Below are positions 45,745-55,554 of a DNA stretch of 64,000 bases, piece by piece; the first letter of the stretch is position 1, and the number at the start of each line of letters is the position of its first letter. Source of the DNA: Streptomyces sp. NRRL S-37. GTDB lineage: Bacteria > Actinomycetota > Actinomycetes > Streptomycetales > Streptomycetaceae. A program made the position numbers and the translations under genes. The DNA lies in NCBI RefSeq assembly GCF_000721605.1, contig NZ_JOIZ01000005.1, positions 248,001-312,000 on the forward strand. Reading direction: 5' to 3'. The notes below the pieces were generated by a model that was not told the DNA's origin, searched no databases, and saw nothing but the letters and a program-made list of their open reading frames with translations.

Positions 45745-46571
45745 CGGGCTCCCCGCTGACCTGGCTGTACGCCCCCGGCGACCGTCCTCCCGTGGTGGCG
45801 AAGGCGCTCGCCTCCGGCGCCGACGTGGTGGTCATCGACCTGGAGGACGCGGTCGCCCCCGACCGCAAGGCCTACGCCCGCTCCGCCACCGCCGAGCTGC
45901 TGCGCGACCCCCAGCCGGTCCCGGTCCACGTCCGCGTCAACGCCCTGTCCGGCCCCTGGGGCCGCGCCGACCTCGCGGCCGTCGCGCACGCCCCCGGCCT
46001 GTCCGGTCTGCGCCTGCCCAAGGTGTCGTCCCCGTCCGACGTCGTACGCGTCGCCCGGCGCACCGTGTCCGCCCACGGCGGCGCACTGCCCCTGTACGCC
46101 CTCCTGGAGACGGCCCTCGGCATCGAACGCGCCCATGCCGTGGCCACCGCCCACCCGTCCCTGCGCGGTATCGCCATCGGTGAGGCGGACCTACGGGCCG
46201 ACCTGGGCGTACGCGACGACGCTGGCCTCGACTGGTCCCGCTCCCGGGTGGTCGTCGCCGCGCGTGCGGCGGGCCTGGCCCCGCCCACCCAGTCCGTCCA
46301 CCCCGACATCCGCGACCTGGACGGCCTGGCCGCCTCCTGCGCCCACGGCCGCGCCCTGGGCTTCCTGGGCCGCGCCGCCATCCACCCCCGCCAGCTCCCG
46401 GTCATCGAGCGCGCCTACCTCCCCACGGAGGAGGAGATCGAACAGGCGGAGACCATCCTCAAGGCGGCAGCCTCCGACCAGGGCGCCCAGGCCCTCCCCA
46501 ACGGCACCTTCATCGACACGGCAGTGGTGAAAGCAGCCCAGAGAACCCTCTCCCTGACCACCAGACCCTGA
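45741..46571 (+). CDS. CitE-like HpcH/HpaI-family lyase
   Basis: A 276-residue TIM-barrel protein of the citrate lyase beta/CitE-like family. Members cleave or form C-C bonds of acyl-CoAs such as citryl-, malyl- or citramalyl-CoA. The opening LTWLYAPGDRPPVVAKALASGADVVVIDLEDAVAPDRK has the metal and substrate Asp/Glu. VHVRVNAL carries the conserved Arg, LRLPKVSSPSDV and LLETALGIERAHA the second half, and IAIGEADLRADLG the metal Glu/Asp. GTG 45741 overlaps the CoA-transferase stop. It is the last gene of the six-gene operon. Confidence 0.92.
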   Translation: MTGSPLTWLYAPGDRPPVVAKALASGADVVVIDLEDAVAPDRKAYARSATAELLRDPQPVPVHVRVNALSGPWGRADLAAVAHAPGLSGLRLPKVSSPSDVVRVARRTVSAHGGALPLYALLETALGIERAHAVATAHPSLRGIAIGEADLRADLGVRDDAGLDWSRSRVVVAARAAGLAPPTQSVHPDIRDLDGLAASCAHGRALGFLGRAAIHPRQLPVIERAYLPTEEEIEQAETILKAAASDQGAQALPNGTFIDTAVVKAAQRTLSLTTRP

Positions 46572-46654
46572 CCTACCCATAAACGGCGGACAGCCGCGCC
46601 GCCCCCATCCTCGCAATCCGCGGGCAGTCGTGCCGCAGGGCGGCACGGGTGGGC

Positions 46655-46718
46655 TGGGGGTCCCCCCTCTGGGGGAGGCACCCCGCGAACGCCGGGCTGC
46701 GTGAACCGCCCCCGCCCC
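46655..46718. repeat. Intergenic copy of the repeat found inside paralog 4
   Basis: GGGGGTCCCCCCTCTGGGGG (46655-46674) is a palindrome-like head. The tail AGGCACCCCGCGAACGCC and onward to 46718 matches 43426-43468 inside the fourth ADP-ribosylglycohydrolase gene. This is the normal intergenic setting for the element. Confidence 0.8.
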
Positions 46719-46725
46719 ACACACG

Positions 46726-46758
46726 CCGAGGGCGCCCGGAAAACCCGGGCGCCCTCGG
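46726..46758. terminator. Terminator between CitE-like gene and lgt
   Basis: CCGAGGGCGCCCGG (46726-46739) pairs with CCGGGCGCCCTCGG (46745-46758), a 14-bp perfect stem with loop AAAAC, 17 bases from the lgt stop. It can serve both convergent units. Confidence 0.88.
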
Positions 46759-46775
46759 TGTCGTACAGCGAACCG

Positions 46776-47768
46776 TCAGCTCTTCTTCGCCGACCCGGCC
46801 CCGTCCTTGGCGTCCTCGCCCGCGTCCGACGACTCGCCCTCGTCCTTCTTCTCCACGCCCTCGGCGGAGTCGCCCTCGGCCTTCTCCACGCCCTCGGCGG
46901 AGTCGCCCTCGGCCCCATCCGCCTCACCGCCGGAGGCACCCTCACCGCCGGAGGCACCCGGCTCCACCACGTCCTCCCGCCCCGGCCGCTTCCGCACCGA
47001 CAGCACGATGTACAGCACCGCCAGCAGGAACACCAGGAGCGCCGTCCAGTTGTTCAGCCGCAGACCGAGGATGTGGTGCGCCTCGTCGACGCGCATGTAC
47101 TCGATCCAGAACCGCCCCGCGCAGTACCCGGCGACGTACAGCGCGAACGCCCGCCCGTGCCCGAGCTTGAACCGCCGGTCCGCCCAGATCACCAGCAGCG
47201 CCACACCGACGCACCACAGCGACTCGTACAGGAACGTCGGGTGGTACGTCCCCGGCTCCCGCCCGGCGGCGGAGGAGGTGATCTCCACGGCCCACGGCAC
47301 GTCGGTGGGCCGCCCGTACAGCTCCTGGTTGAACCAGTTGCCCCAGCGTCCGATCGCCTGGGCGAAGGCGATGCCCGGCGCGATGGCATCGGCGTAGGCG
47401 GGCAGCGGGATGCCACGGCGCCGGCAGCCGATCCAGGCGCCCAGCGCACCGAGGGCGATCGCGCCCCAGATGCCGAGGCCGCCCTCCCAGATCTTGAAGG
47501 CGTCCACCCAGTCACGGCCCTCGCTGAAATACAGCTGGTAGTCCGTGATCACGTGGTAGAGCCGGCCGCCGATCAGGCCGAAGGGCACGGCCCAGACAGC
47601 GATGTCGGCCACCGTGCCGGCCCGCCCGCCCCGGGCGATCCAGCGCTTGTTGCCGAGCCAGACGGCAACGAAGACGCCGATGATGATGCAGAACGCGTAG
47701 CCGCGCAGCGGAACGGGGCCGAGGTACAGCACCCCGCTCGACGGGCTGGGAATGTAGGCAAGTTCCAT
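46776..47768 (-). CDS. lgt: Prolipoprotein diacylglyceryl transferase
   Basis: A 330-residue membrane enzyme that attaches diacylglycerol to the lipobox Cys of prolipoproteins. Seven hydrophobic segments lie between about 10 and 265. The family signature GRWGNWFNQELYGRPTDVPWAV (about 150-171) and ERxxx-type WIEYMRVDEAHHILGLRLNNW are present. The last 60 residues are a hydrophilic acidic tail that includes two exact copies of AEGDSAEGVEK. ATG 47768 (MELAYIPSPSSGV) is the start; an in-frame ATG 12 codons upstream is unlikely. It is the distal gene after the DsbA-like gene. Confidence 0.94.
   Translation of the reverse strand: MELAYIPSPSSGVLYLGPVPLRGYAFCIIIGVFVAVWLGNKRWIARGGRAGTVADIAVWAVPFGLIGGRLYHVITDYQLYFSEGRDWVDAFKIWEGGLGIWGAIALGALGAWIGCRRRGIPLPAYADAIAPGIAFAQAIGRWGNWFNQELYGRPTDVPWAVEITSSAAGREPGTYHPTFLYESLWCVGVALLVIWADRRFKLGHGRAFALYVAGYCAGRFWIEYMRVDEAHHILGLRLNNWTALLVFLLAVLYIVLSVRKRPGREDVVEPGASGGEGASGGEADGAEGDSAEGVEKAEGDSAEGVEKKDEGESSDAGEDAKDGAGSAKKS
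46848..46913. repeat. 33-bp tandem duplication in the lgt tail
   Basis: Two exact 33-base copies, 46848-46880 and 46881-46913, each encode AEGDSAEGVEK. The duplication is in frame and lengthens the acidic cytoplasmic tail only. Confidence 0.9.
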
Positions 47769-47861
47769 GGCAGGGTCGACGCTACCGTGCCGGACCGGCC
47801 GCACGGCAGGCAGCCCGGCTACGGCTCCATAACAGGACCGTCGGATCGTCGGTCCGGGGCG

Positions 47862-48641
47862 TCACTGTCCCTTGTTGGCCTCCTCGACCATCCGCTTGAA
47901 CTTCTCGGGGGTCATCGAGCGGTCCTGGTTGATGTTCCTGCCCTCGTACAGCACCGTCGGCGTGCCGCTGAAGCCGCCCTTCTGGAACGCCTCGTGGGAC
48001 TTGGCGACCCAGCTGTTGTGCGTGCCGTCCTCGACGCAGGTGCGGAAGGCGGGGGTGTCGAGTCCGTCGACCTTGCCGGCCAGCTCGATCAGCTTGCCGC
48101 CGTCGGCGAAGGCGTCGTCGCTCTCCGGCGGCTGGTTCTCGAACAGCACGTCGTGGTACGCGGCGAACTTCCCGGCGTCCTGGGCGCAGGCGGCGGCGTT
48201 GGCCGCGTTGCGGGAGCCGGTGCCGCCCAGGCCGTTGTCGATCAGTGTGACCAGGTGGTACTCCACCTTCAGCTGCCCGGATCCGGTCAGCTCGTGGATG
48301 GTGGGGCTGTAGTTCTGCTCGAAGACCTTGCAGGCCGGGCAGCGGAAGTCCTCCCACACGGTGAGGGTGGCCTTGGCGCTCTCCTTGCCGACCGGGATGG
48401 CGAGGCCGTCCTTGCCCAGGGCCCCGGAGGGCGCCACGACGGGGCCGGACGCCTCGCTCTCGTCGTCCCCGCCCGAACTGGCGGCGATGACACCGATCAC
48501 CGCCGCGAGCCCCAGGACACAGAGCACGCTCGCGCCCACGATCAGGGCACGGCGTCGCTTCTCCGCCTTCTTCCGCTTCTCTCGCTCGTCCGCCATCCGC
48601 TCCCGGGCGGTGCGCTTTCCCTCACGGTTCTTCTCGCTCAC
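47862..48641 (-). CDS. DsbA-family thioredoxin-like membrane-anchored protein
   Basis: A 259-residue protein with a highly charged N-terminus (about 1-30, KNREGKRTARERMADEREKRKKAEKRRR). One membrane segment ALIVGASVLCVLGLAAVIGVIAA (about 32-54) follows, then an external thioredoxin domain with the redox motif CPAC (Cys101, Cys104) in WEDFRCPACKVFE and the cis-Pro loop GFSGTPTVLYEG. It matches the DsbA-like DUF/Thioredoxin_4 family, which acts as an extracellular thiol oxidoreductase. GTG 48641 is the start, with a weak ribosome site. It is separated from trpA by a terminator hairpin. Confidence 0.9.
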   Translation of the reverse strand: MSEKNREGKRTARERMADEREKRKKAEKRRRALIVGASVLCVLGLAAVIGVIAASSGGDDESEASGPVVAPSGALGKDGLAIPVGKESAKATLTVWEDFRCPACKVFEQNYSPTIHELTGSGQLKVEYHLVTLIDNGLGGTGSRNAANAAACAQDAGKFAAYHDVLFENQPPESDDAFADGGKLIELAGKVDGLDTPAFRTCVEDGTHNSWVAKSHEAFQKGGFSGTPTVLYEGRNINQDRSMTPEKFKRMVEEANKGQ

Positions 48642-48655
48642 ACCCGCAGAACGAA

Positions 48656-48682
48656 CCGGGGAGGCGCACAGCGCCTCCCCGG
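48656..48682 (-). terminator. Terminator after trpA
   Basis: CCGGGGAGGCGC (48656-48667) and GCGCCTCCCCGG (48671-48682) form a perfect 12-bp stem with loop ACA, 57 bases after the trpA stop and just before the DsbA-like gene start. It separates the trp unit from the DsbA-lgt unit. Confidence 0.82.
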
Positions 48683-48738
48683 TCCCAGGACCACTCGTAC
48701 GAGGGACCCGTACGACTATCCGCGGATCCCCCTGCCGG

Positions 48739-49550
48739 TTACGCCTTCCGGCGTACGCCCTCGGCCAGGTCACCGGCGAGTGCGCGGACGGCCTCGACGC
48801 CGGCGGCGGCGTCGGGGGCGTCCAGCATCCGCTTGACGAAGGCCGAGCCGACGATCACGCCGTCGGCGAAGCGGGCGACCTCGGCGGCCTGGGCGGGGTT
48901 GGAGACGCCGAGTCCGACGCAGACCGGGAGGTCGGTGGTGGCGCGGGTGCGCCCCACCAGGTCCTCGGCCTGCGCGCCGACCGACTCACGGGTGCCGGTG
49001 ACGCCCATCAGGGAGGCGGCGTAGACGAAGCCGCTGCCGGCCGCGGTGATCTCGGCCAGCCGCTCGTCCTTGCTGCTGGGCGCGACCACGAAGACCGTGG
49101 CGAGCCCGTGCTTCTCCGCGTGCTCCCGCCACAGCGCCGACTCCTGGACCGGCAGGTCGGGCAGGATGCACCCGGCGCCGCCCGCCTCGGCCAGCTCGGC
49201 GGTGAACCGCTCCACGCCGTAGCGGTCGATGGGGTTCCAGTAGGTCATGACGAGGATCGGCTTGCCGGTGGCCGCGTGCGCCTCGCGGACCGTGCGCATC
49301 ACGTCGGCGATCCTCACGCCGCCGCGCAGGGCGATGTCGTCGGCGGTCTGGATGACCGGGCCGTCGAGGACCGGGTCGCTGTGCGGCAGACCCACCTCCA
49401 CGACGTCGGCGCCGCCGTCCAGGGCGGCCTTGACGGCCTCGATGCCGCCGTCCACGGTGGGGAACCCGGCCGGGAGGTAGGCGATGAGGGCGGAGCGGCC
49501 CTCGGCCTTCGCCGCGGCGAGGGTGTCGTCCAGCAGCCGCACGTTCCCGC

Positions 49551-49554
<4 letters not shown>
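48739..49554 (-). CDS. trpA: Tryptophan synthase alpha subunit
   Basis: A 271-residue TIM barrel that splits indole-3-glycerol phosphate into indole and glyceraldehyde-3-phosphate. The catalytic Glu and Asp lie in [19 protein letters not shown] (about 46-64). [20 protein letters not shown] and the phosphate loop GVTGTRE are also typical. GTG 49554 overlaps the trpB stop (GTGA), so the two subunits are made together for the alpha2-beta2 complex. Confidence 0.96.
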
Positions 49555-50834
<1,280 letters not shown>

Positions 50835-50957
50835 GCGGGTACCTCACGGTGAGTGTCGTTGGGACTAATCGCCGTGGGGGCGGGGTCGTCAGTCGGTCGC
50901 CGGCCGGTTGTGGCTGGTCGCGCTCACGCGACGGAGTCGCATATTCAGTACAGCCCC

Positions 50958-50974
50958 GCGCCCCTATGGGGCGC
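50958..50974 (-). terminator. Hairpin over the trpM stop codon
   Basis: GCGCCCC-TAT-GGGGCGC is a perfect 7-bp stem with a 3-base loop that contains part of the trpM TAG. Lacking a U-tract and placed 125 bases before trpB, it may reduce read-through or couple trpM translation to downstream transcription. Confidence 0.5.
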
Positions 50975-51134
50975 GCTGCCATCGCCGCCCGTTCACTTGT
51001 CCCGGCTCGTCGCCGATGACGTAGCGAACCCTGCGGCCGTGGACCCGGCGGGCGGGGGCACGGCAGCCACGGGGCCGGCAGCCGCGCGCGAGGCGGGCGT
51101 ACGGGTCCCGGGCCGGGGTCGGCGAAAGGGTCAT
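50964..51134 (-). CDS. trpM: Small tryptophan-operon protein, trpM-like (56 aa)
   Basis: A 56-residue basic protein from ATG 51134 to TAG 50964. It begins MTLSPTPARDPYARLARGCR and ends EPGQVNGRRWQRAP. It is too short for most gene finders. The position between trpC and trpB, size and sequence agree with trpM (also called trpX), the small gene of S. coelicolor reported to modulate tryptophan metabolism and differentiation. The protein has two Cys, both in Gly-Cys-Arg contexts (GCRPRGCR), and many Arg. It starts 22 bases after the trpC stop. The mode of action is not evident from sequence. Confidence 0.78.
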   Translation of the reverse strand: MTLSPTPARDPYARLARGCRPRGCRAPARRVHGRRVRYVIGDEPGQVNGRRWQRAP

Positions 51135-51155
51135 CGGGGTCAGCCTACCGGTGGA

Positions 51156-51965
51156 TCAGCCGCGGCCGTGGCGGAGGGCCGGGTGTTCGCCCGCCGCCAC
51201 CAGGTCGGAGACGGCCGTCTTCGGGTCCCTGCCGGTGACCAGGGACTCGCCCACCAGGACGGCGTCGGCGCCGGCGTTGGCGTAGGCGATGAGGTCGTGC
51301 GGGCCGCGGACGCCGGACTCGGCGACCTTGACGAGGTGCGCGGGGATCTCCGGGGCGACCCGCTCGAACGTGCCGCGGTCGACCTTCAGCGTCTTCAGGT
51401 TGCGCGCGTTGACGCCGATGACCTTGGCGCCCGCGTCGACCGCGCGCTCGACCTCGTCCTCGTCGTGCACCTCGACGAGCGGGGTGAGGCCGATGGACAC
51501 GGCGCGCTCGATCAGCGACTCCAGGGCCGGCTGGTCGAGGGCCGCGACGATCAGCAGGGCGAGGTCGGCGCCGTACGCGCGGGCCTCCCAGAGCTGGTAC
51601 GACGTGACGATGAAGTCCTTGCGCAGGACGGGGATGTCCACGCGCGCGCGGACGGCCTCCAGGTCGGCCAGCGAGCCGCCGAAGCGGCGCTGTTCGGTGA
51701 GGACGGAGATGACGGCGGCGCCGCCCGCCTCGTAGTCGGCGGCGAGTCCCGCCGGGTCGGCGATCGCGGCCAGCGCGCCCTTGGACGGGCTGGAGCGCTT
51801 GACCTCACAGATCACCTTGACGCCGTCACCGCGCAGGGCGGCCGCGCCGTCCTTGGCCGCGGGAGCCTTCGCCGCACGCTCCTTGAGCTCGTCGAGGCTG
51901 ACGCGCGCCTGCCGCTCCGCGAGGTCGGCACGGACTCCGTCGATGATCTCGTCGAGCACACTCAC
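51156..51965 (-). CDS. trpC: Indole-3-glycerol-phosphate synthase
   Basis: A 269-residue TIM-barrel enzyme that closes the indole ring. Typical blocks are the catalytic Lys in [13 protein letters not shown] (about 50-62), [62 protein letters not shown], and [15 protein letters not shown] 51965 is the start. The gene runs in the trpC-trpM-trpB-trpA direction. No trpD or trpF is in this window. Confidence 0.95.
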   Translation of the reverse strand: MSVLDEIIDGVRADLAERQARVSLDELKERAAKAPAAKDGAAALRGDGVKVICEVKRSSPSKGALAAIADPAGLAADYEAGGAAVISVLTEQRRFGGSLADLEAVRARVDIPVLRKDFIVTSYQLWEARAYGADLALLIVAALDQPALESLIERAVSIGLTPLVEVHDEDEVERAVDAGAKVIGVNARNLKTLKVDRGTFERVAPEIPAHLVKVAESGVRGPHDLIAYANAGADAVLVGESLVTGRDPKTAVSDLVAAGEHPALRHGRG

Positions 51966-52085
51966 GCGAGCGGCCCCCTTCCCTGCGGTCGGTCTTCACT
52001 GGTCACTGCGATGGTATCCGCAGCGGGGCGGATGCCTCGCATCCAGGTTGACGCCCCTCTCCCCACCTGGACTTTCGCTGGTCGA

Positions 52086-52523
52086 TCAAGGATGCAGCCA
52101 GCCACCGAACGGCAGGTTCCGGACAACCGTGAACACCAGGAGCAGTGCTCCCAGGGACCACAGGAGCACCGGCGGCGGATCGATCCGCGGCGGCGGCCCG
52201 CCGCGTGCCGCGCGGACCACCCAGACGGTCCACAGCACGGCGCAGACGGCGTAGCCGAGGACGGCGGGCGCGTTGGCCTGGAGGGCGGCCGGGAGGTCGC
52301 CGTGGACGACGGCGTGCGCGCTGCGCAGCCCGCCGCAGCCGGGGCAGTACAGGCCGGTGAGGCGCAGCAGCGGGCAGGCGGGGTAGTGGCCGGGCTCGTT
52401 GGGGTCCACGGCCCCGACGTAGGCGAAGGCCCCGGCGACGGCGGCGAGCAGCCCCGCGGGGACGGCCAGTCGGGCCGCTCTGCCGGGAGGCGTTCCGGGG
52501 GTGGGAGCGTTCACGTCGTGCAT
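52086..52523 (-). CDS. DUF2752 family membrane protein
   Basis: A 145-residue membrane protein with three hydrophobic segments (about 19-41, 85-105 and 117-136). The family motif PACPLLRLTGLYCPGCGGLRSAHAVVHGDL (about 48-77) has the CPGCGG core that defines DUF2752. Function is unknown. It sits among trp genes on the same strand, 120 bases upstream of trpC, as in related genomes from memory. The gap to trpC has a small GGATGC-CTC-GCATCC hairpin. Confidence 0.88.
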   Translation of the reverse strand: MHDVNAPTPGTPPGRAARLAVPAGLLAAVAGAFAYVGAVDPNEPGHYPACPLLRLTGLYCPGCGGLRSAHAVVHGDLPAALQANAPAVLGYAVCAVLWTVWVVRAARGGPPPRIDPPPVLLWSLGALLLVFTVVRNLPFGGWLHP

Positions 52524-52543
52524 TGTGCCCCGGACACGGCTCA

Positions 52544-52575
52544 GGGGCGGTTCCGGCGTCGTGCCGGACCGCCCC
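52544..52575 (-). terminator. Terminator after the HGxxPAAW gene
   Basis: GGGGCGGTTCCGGC and GCCGGACCGCCCC form a 12-13-bp stem with one bulged base and loop GTCGT, 23 bases after the stop of the HGxxPAAW gene. Confidence 0.7.
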
Positions 52576-52597
52576 CGTGCGGAGTGCTCCGCCGTGC

Positions 52598-52849
52598 TCA
52601 GCCCTGGGCGCGGGCCGGCGCGCTGTCGCCGGTGACCTGGTGCACGGGGTGGTTGCTCTTCGGCTGGCCCATGCCCATCGAGCGCATGACGGCGCCGACG
52701 ACACCGCCGAGGAGTACGACGCCGATGCTCGCCCAGAAGCCCACGGGCTGGTCCATCACCATGAACGCGCCACCGGCGCAGAAGCCGATGAAGGCGATGA
52801 TGACACCGGTCCAGGCGGCCGGGGTGTGACCGTGGCTGCTGCCCGCCAT
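52598..52849 (-). CDS. HGxxPAAW family small membrane protein
   Basis: An 83-residue protein that opens MAGSSHGHTPAAWTG, the pattern that names this actinobacterial family. Two membrane segments follow (about 14-33 and 40-58), then a hydrophilic tail. ATG 52849 has GAGGAG upstream. It is conserved near trp genes in actinobacteria, but its function is unknown. Hairpin terminators on both sides suggest that it has its own transcript. Confidence 0.88.
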   Translation of the reverse strand: MAGSSHGHTPAAWTGVIIAFIGFCAGGAFMVMDQPVGFWASIGVVLLGGVVGAVMRSMGMGQPKSNHPVHQVTGDSAPARAQG

Positions 52850-52921
52850 TGCTTGCTCCTCGTTGCTGTGTACCTGTCTGAGCAGACGCTCTTTCTCATT
52901 GTCCCGCACGCGTGCGCCGGG

Positions 52922-52955
52922 GGTGAGCGGGGGTACCGCACCTCCCCCGCTCACC
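52922..52955 (-). terminator. Terminator after the TIGR02234 gene
   Basis: GGTGAGCGGGGG (52922-52933) pairs with CCCCCGCTCACC (52944-52955), a perfect 12-bp stem with a 10-base loop, 17 bases after the stop. Confidence 0.85.
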
Positions 52956-52971
52956 GCGGGCAGAGGGCGTG

Positions 52972-53613
52972 TTACGCGTTCGTCGGGTCCTCGCCCCTGT
53001 CCAGGGCCTTCCAGAGGTCCTCCGGGCGGTCGGGGTCGACGGAGGCGGGCCTGCGGCGTGGGCGGGGGGTGCCGCCTCGTTCGTAGCGGCCGGACATGGC
53101 CGGCCAGAGGCGGCCGTAGCGCAGGGCGAGCAGGCCGGCCAGCAGCAGCAGGACACCGCCCACGGCGGCCACGTACGGCCACGCCGTGTGGCTCAGGGCC
53201 GCCACGGTCGCGGACGTGTCACCCGACGCCTGAGCCGCCTTCTCGTCGAGCGCCCCGCTGTCCGACGCCCCGAACAGCGCCGCCGCCACCGTGCCCGCCC
53301 CCGACAGCGCCAGCAGCGCCGCGACGGCGAGGCGGCCGGCCCGGCGCACGGCGAACACCGCGACCAGCGCCGCCAGACCCACGACGGCCAGGGCGGCGGG
53401 CACGCCCGTCACGTCGCTGCCCTTCGCGGTCAGCGGGAACGCGCCGCCGGCCACCGTGGCGGTGCCTTCCGACCACTGCTGCCGGGTGGCGAGCAGGGCC
53501 ACGGCCGCGCCCAGGGCGCCGCTCAGCAGGGCGACGGCGAGGCTGAGGCGGCCGCCGCGGGCGGAGCCGGCGGCCTCGGAACGGGGGGTAGGTACAGCAG
53601 TCACGCCCTCCAC
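52972..53613 (-). CDS. TIGR02234 family Trp-biosynthesis-associated membrane protein
   Basis: A 213-residue protein with four membrane segments (about 23-45, 77-93, 97-113 and 143-165). The external loop ATRQQWSEGTATVAGGAFPLTAKGSDVTGVPAAL (about 42-75) is the family hallmark. It is found next to trp genes across actinobacteria; a role in tryptophan or precursor handling has been proposed only from this linkage. GTG 53613 is the start used; GTG 53604 (VTAVPTP), three codons in, is an alternative. Switchable hairpins lie between it and trpE. Confidence 0.88.
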   Translation of the reverse strand: MEGVTAVPTPRSEAAGSARGGRLSLAVALLSGALGAAVALLATRQQWSEGTATVAGGAFPLTAKGSDVTGVPAALAVVGLAALVAVFAVRRAGRLAVAALLALSGAGTVAAALFGASDSGALDEKAAQASGDTSATVAALSHTAWPYVAAVGGVLLLLAGLLALRYGRLWPAMSGRYERGGTPRPRRRPASVDPDRPEDLWKALDRGEDPTNA

Positions 53614-53621
53614 TATCGCCT

Positions 53622-53654
53622 GAACCCCGGGCGAACCGACACCCGGGGTTCGCC
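53622..53654 (-). promoter_or_regulatory. Mutually exclusive hairpins between trpE and the TIGR02234 gene
   Basis: GAACCCCGGG (53622-53631) pairs with CCCGGGGTTC (53642-53651). The alternative stem GGCGAACC (53630-53637) with GGTTCGCC (53647-53654) uses the same bases. Only one can form at a time, the layout expected of an attenuator, though neither has a U-tract. Confidence 0.45.
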
Positions 53655-53665
53655 TCGGACGCCCC

Positions 53666-55159
53666 TCAGACCGTTCCCAGCCGGTTCGCGGTGTGCACCG
53701 CGCGCAGCACCGCCGCCGCCTTGTTGCGGCACTCGGTGTCCTCCGCGACCGGATCGGAGTCGGCCACGATCCCCGCTCCGGCCTGCACGTACGCGGTGCC
53801 GTCCCGCAGCAGGGCGGTACGGATCGCGATCGCGGTGTCGGAGTCGCCGGCGAAGTCGAGGTAGCCGACGCAGCCGCCGTACAGTCCGCGCCGGGACGGT
53901 TCGAGTTCGTCGATGATCTGCAGGGCGCGGGGCTTGGGCGCCCCGGAGAGCGTGCCGGCCGGGAAGCAGGCGGTGAGCACGTCGAACGCGGTGCGGCCGG
54001 CGCCGACCCGGCCGGTGACCGTCGAGACGATGTGCATGACGTGCGAGTACCGCTCGACGGACATGAAGTCGACGACCTCGACGGAGCCGGGTTCGCAGAC
54101 CCGTCCGAGGTCGTTGCGGCCCAGGTCGACGAGCATGAGGTGCTCGGCGCGTTCCTTGGGGTCGGCGAGGAGTTCGTCGGCGAGGGCCTGGTCCTCCTGC
54201 GGGGTGGCGCCGCGGTGCCGGGTGCCGGCGATGGGGTGGACCATGGCGTGCCCGTCCTCGACCTTCACCAGCGCCTCGGGGGACGAGCCGACCACGTCGA
54301 AGCCGTCGAAGCGGAACAGGTACATGTACGGGGACGGGTTGGTGGCCCGCAGTACCCGGTAGACGTCGAGGGCGCTCGCCGTGCACGGCGTCTCGAACCG
54401 CTGGGAGGGGACGACCTGGAAGGCCTCCCCCGCGCGGATGCGTTCCTTGATGTCGTCCACGGCCTGCCGGAAGTCGGGGCCGCCCCACCGCGCGGTGTAC
54501 TCGGGCAGCTCGGAGGGCGGCAGCACGGCGGGCGGCTGGGCGACCGCGCGGGTGAGGTCGGTCTCCATGGCGTCGAGCCGGGCCACGGCGTCGGCGTACG
54601 CCTCGTCGACGCCGGTCTCCAGGTCGTTGTGGTTGATCGCGTTGGCGATCAGCCAGACGGCGCCCTCCCAGTGGTCCATGACGGCGAGGTCGCTGGTGAG
54701 CAGCATGGTCAGCTCGGGCAGCCTCAGGTCGTCCCGCTCGCCGGGGCCGACCTTCTCCAGGCGGCGCACGATGTCGTAGCCGAGGTAGCCGACCAGGCCG
54801 CCGGTGAAGGGCGGCAGGCCCAGGTCGTGGGCGAGGTCGCGCGGGGTGTGCAGGGTCTGGAGGGTCGTGCGCAGCGCGGCGAGCGGGTCGCCGTCCACGG
54901 GGACGCCGACGGGCGGGGTGCCCTCCCAGTGCGCCTGTCCGGCGCGCTCGGTGAGGGTGGCGGCGCTGCGGACGCCGACGAAGGAGTAGCGGGACCAGGA
55001 GCGGCCGTTCTCGGCGGACTCCAGCAGGAAGGTGCCGGGGCGCTCGGCGGCGAGTTTGCGGTAGAGCGCGACCGGGGTGTCGCCGTCGGCGAGGAGCTTG
55101 CGGGTGACCGGGATGACCCGGCGGTCGGTGGCGAGCTTGCGGAACGTCTCGAGGTCCAT
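53666..55159 (-). CDS. trpE: Anthranilate synthase component I
   Basis: A 497-residue chorismate-utilising enzyme that makes anthranilate with a glutamine amidotransferase partner (not in this window). The feedback site LLES is in [19 protein letters not shown] (about 38-56). The catalytic half has the typical [59 protein letters not shown] and [21 protein letters not shown] 55159 has AAGG upstream. It is 11 bases after hisI, so his and trp genes share a transcript here. No leader peptide with Trp codons is visible. Confidence 0.96.
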   Translation of the reverse strand: MDLETFRKLATDRRVIPVTRKLLADGDTPVALYRKLAAERPGTFLLESAENGRSWSRYSFVGVRSAATLTERAGQAHWEGTPPVGVPVDGDPLAALRTTLQTLHTPRDLAHDLGLPPFTGGLVGYLGYDIVRRLEKVGPGERDDLRLPELTMLLTSDLAVMDHWEGAVWLIANAINHNDLETGVDEAYADAVARLDAMETDLTRAVAQPPAVLPPSELPEYTARWGGPDFRQAVDDIKERIRAGEAFQVVPSQRFETPCTASALDVYRVLRATNPSPYMYLFRFDGFDVVGSSPEALVKVEDGHAMVHPIAGTRHRGATPQEDQALADELLADPKERAEHLMLVDLGRNDLGRVCEPGSVEVVDFMSVERYSHVMHIVSTVTGRVGAGRTAFDVLTACFPAGTLSGAPKPRALQIIDELEPSRRGLYGGCVGYLDFAGDSDTAIAIRTALLRDGTAYVQAGAGIVADSDPVAEDTECRNKAAAVLRAVHTANRLGTV

Positions 55160-55170
55160 GGCGGCAGACC

Positions 55171-55554
55171 TTACTGATCCGGGGCGGGGGTGTGCGCCGG
55201 CAGCACGTCGGCGTCGAAGCAGGTGCGGGCGCCGGTGTGGCAGGCGGCGCCCACCTGGTCGACCTTGACCAGCACGGTGTCGGCGTCGCAGTCCAGGGCG
55301 ACCGACTTGACCCACTGGAAATGTCCGGAGGTGTCGCCCTTGACCCAGTACTCCTGGCGGCTGCGCGACCAGTAGGTGCAGCGGCCGGTGGTGAGCGTGC
55401 GGTGCAGCGCCTCGTCGTCCATCCAGCCCAGCATCAGCACCTCTCCGGTGTCGTACTGCTGGGCGATGGCGGGCAGGAGGCCGTCGGGGCTGCGCTTGAG
55501 CCGCGCGGCGATCTCCGGGTCGAGGCGGCTGGGCCGGGAGGTGCTGCTGGTCAT
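55171..55554 (-). CDS. hisI: Phosphoribosyl-AMP cyclohydrolase
   Basis: A 127-residue zinc enzyme for the third step of histidine synthesis. The family motifs [43 protein letters not shown] (about 40-82) and the metal-binding [26 protein letters not shown] (about 88-113) are present. There is no fused HisE domain. ATG 55554 is used; an ATG three codons upstream is possible. It is separated from hisF by two plus-strand genes. Confidence 0.95.
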   Translation of the reverse strand: MTSSTSRPSRLDPEIAARLKRSPDGLLPAIAQQYDTGEVLMLGWMDDEALHRTLTTGRCTYWSRSRQEYWVKGDTSGHFQWVKSVALDCDADTVLVKVDQVGAACHTGARTCFDADVLPAHTPAPDQ

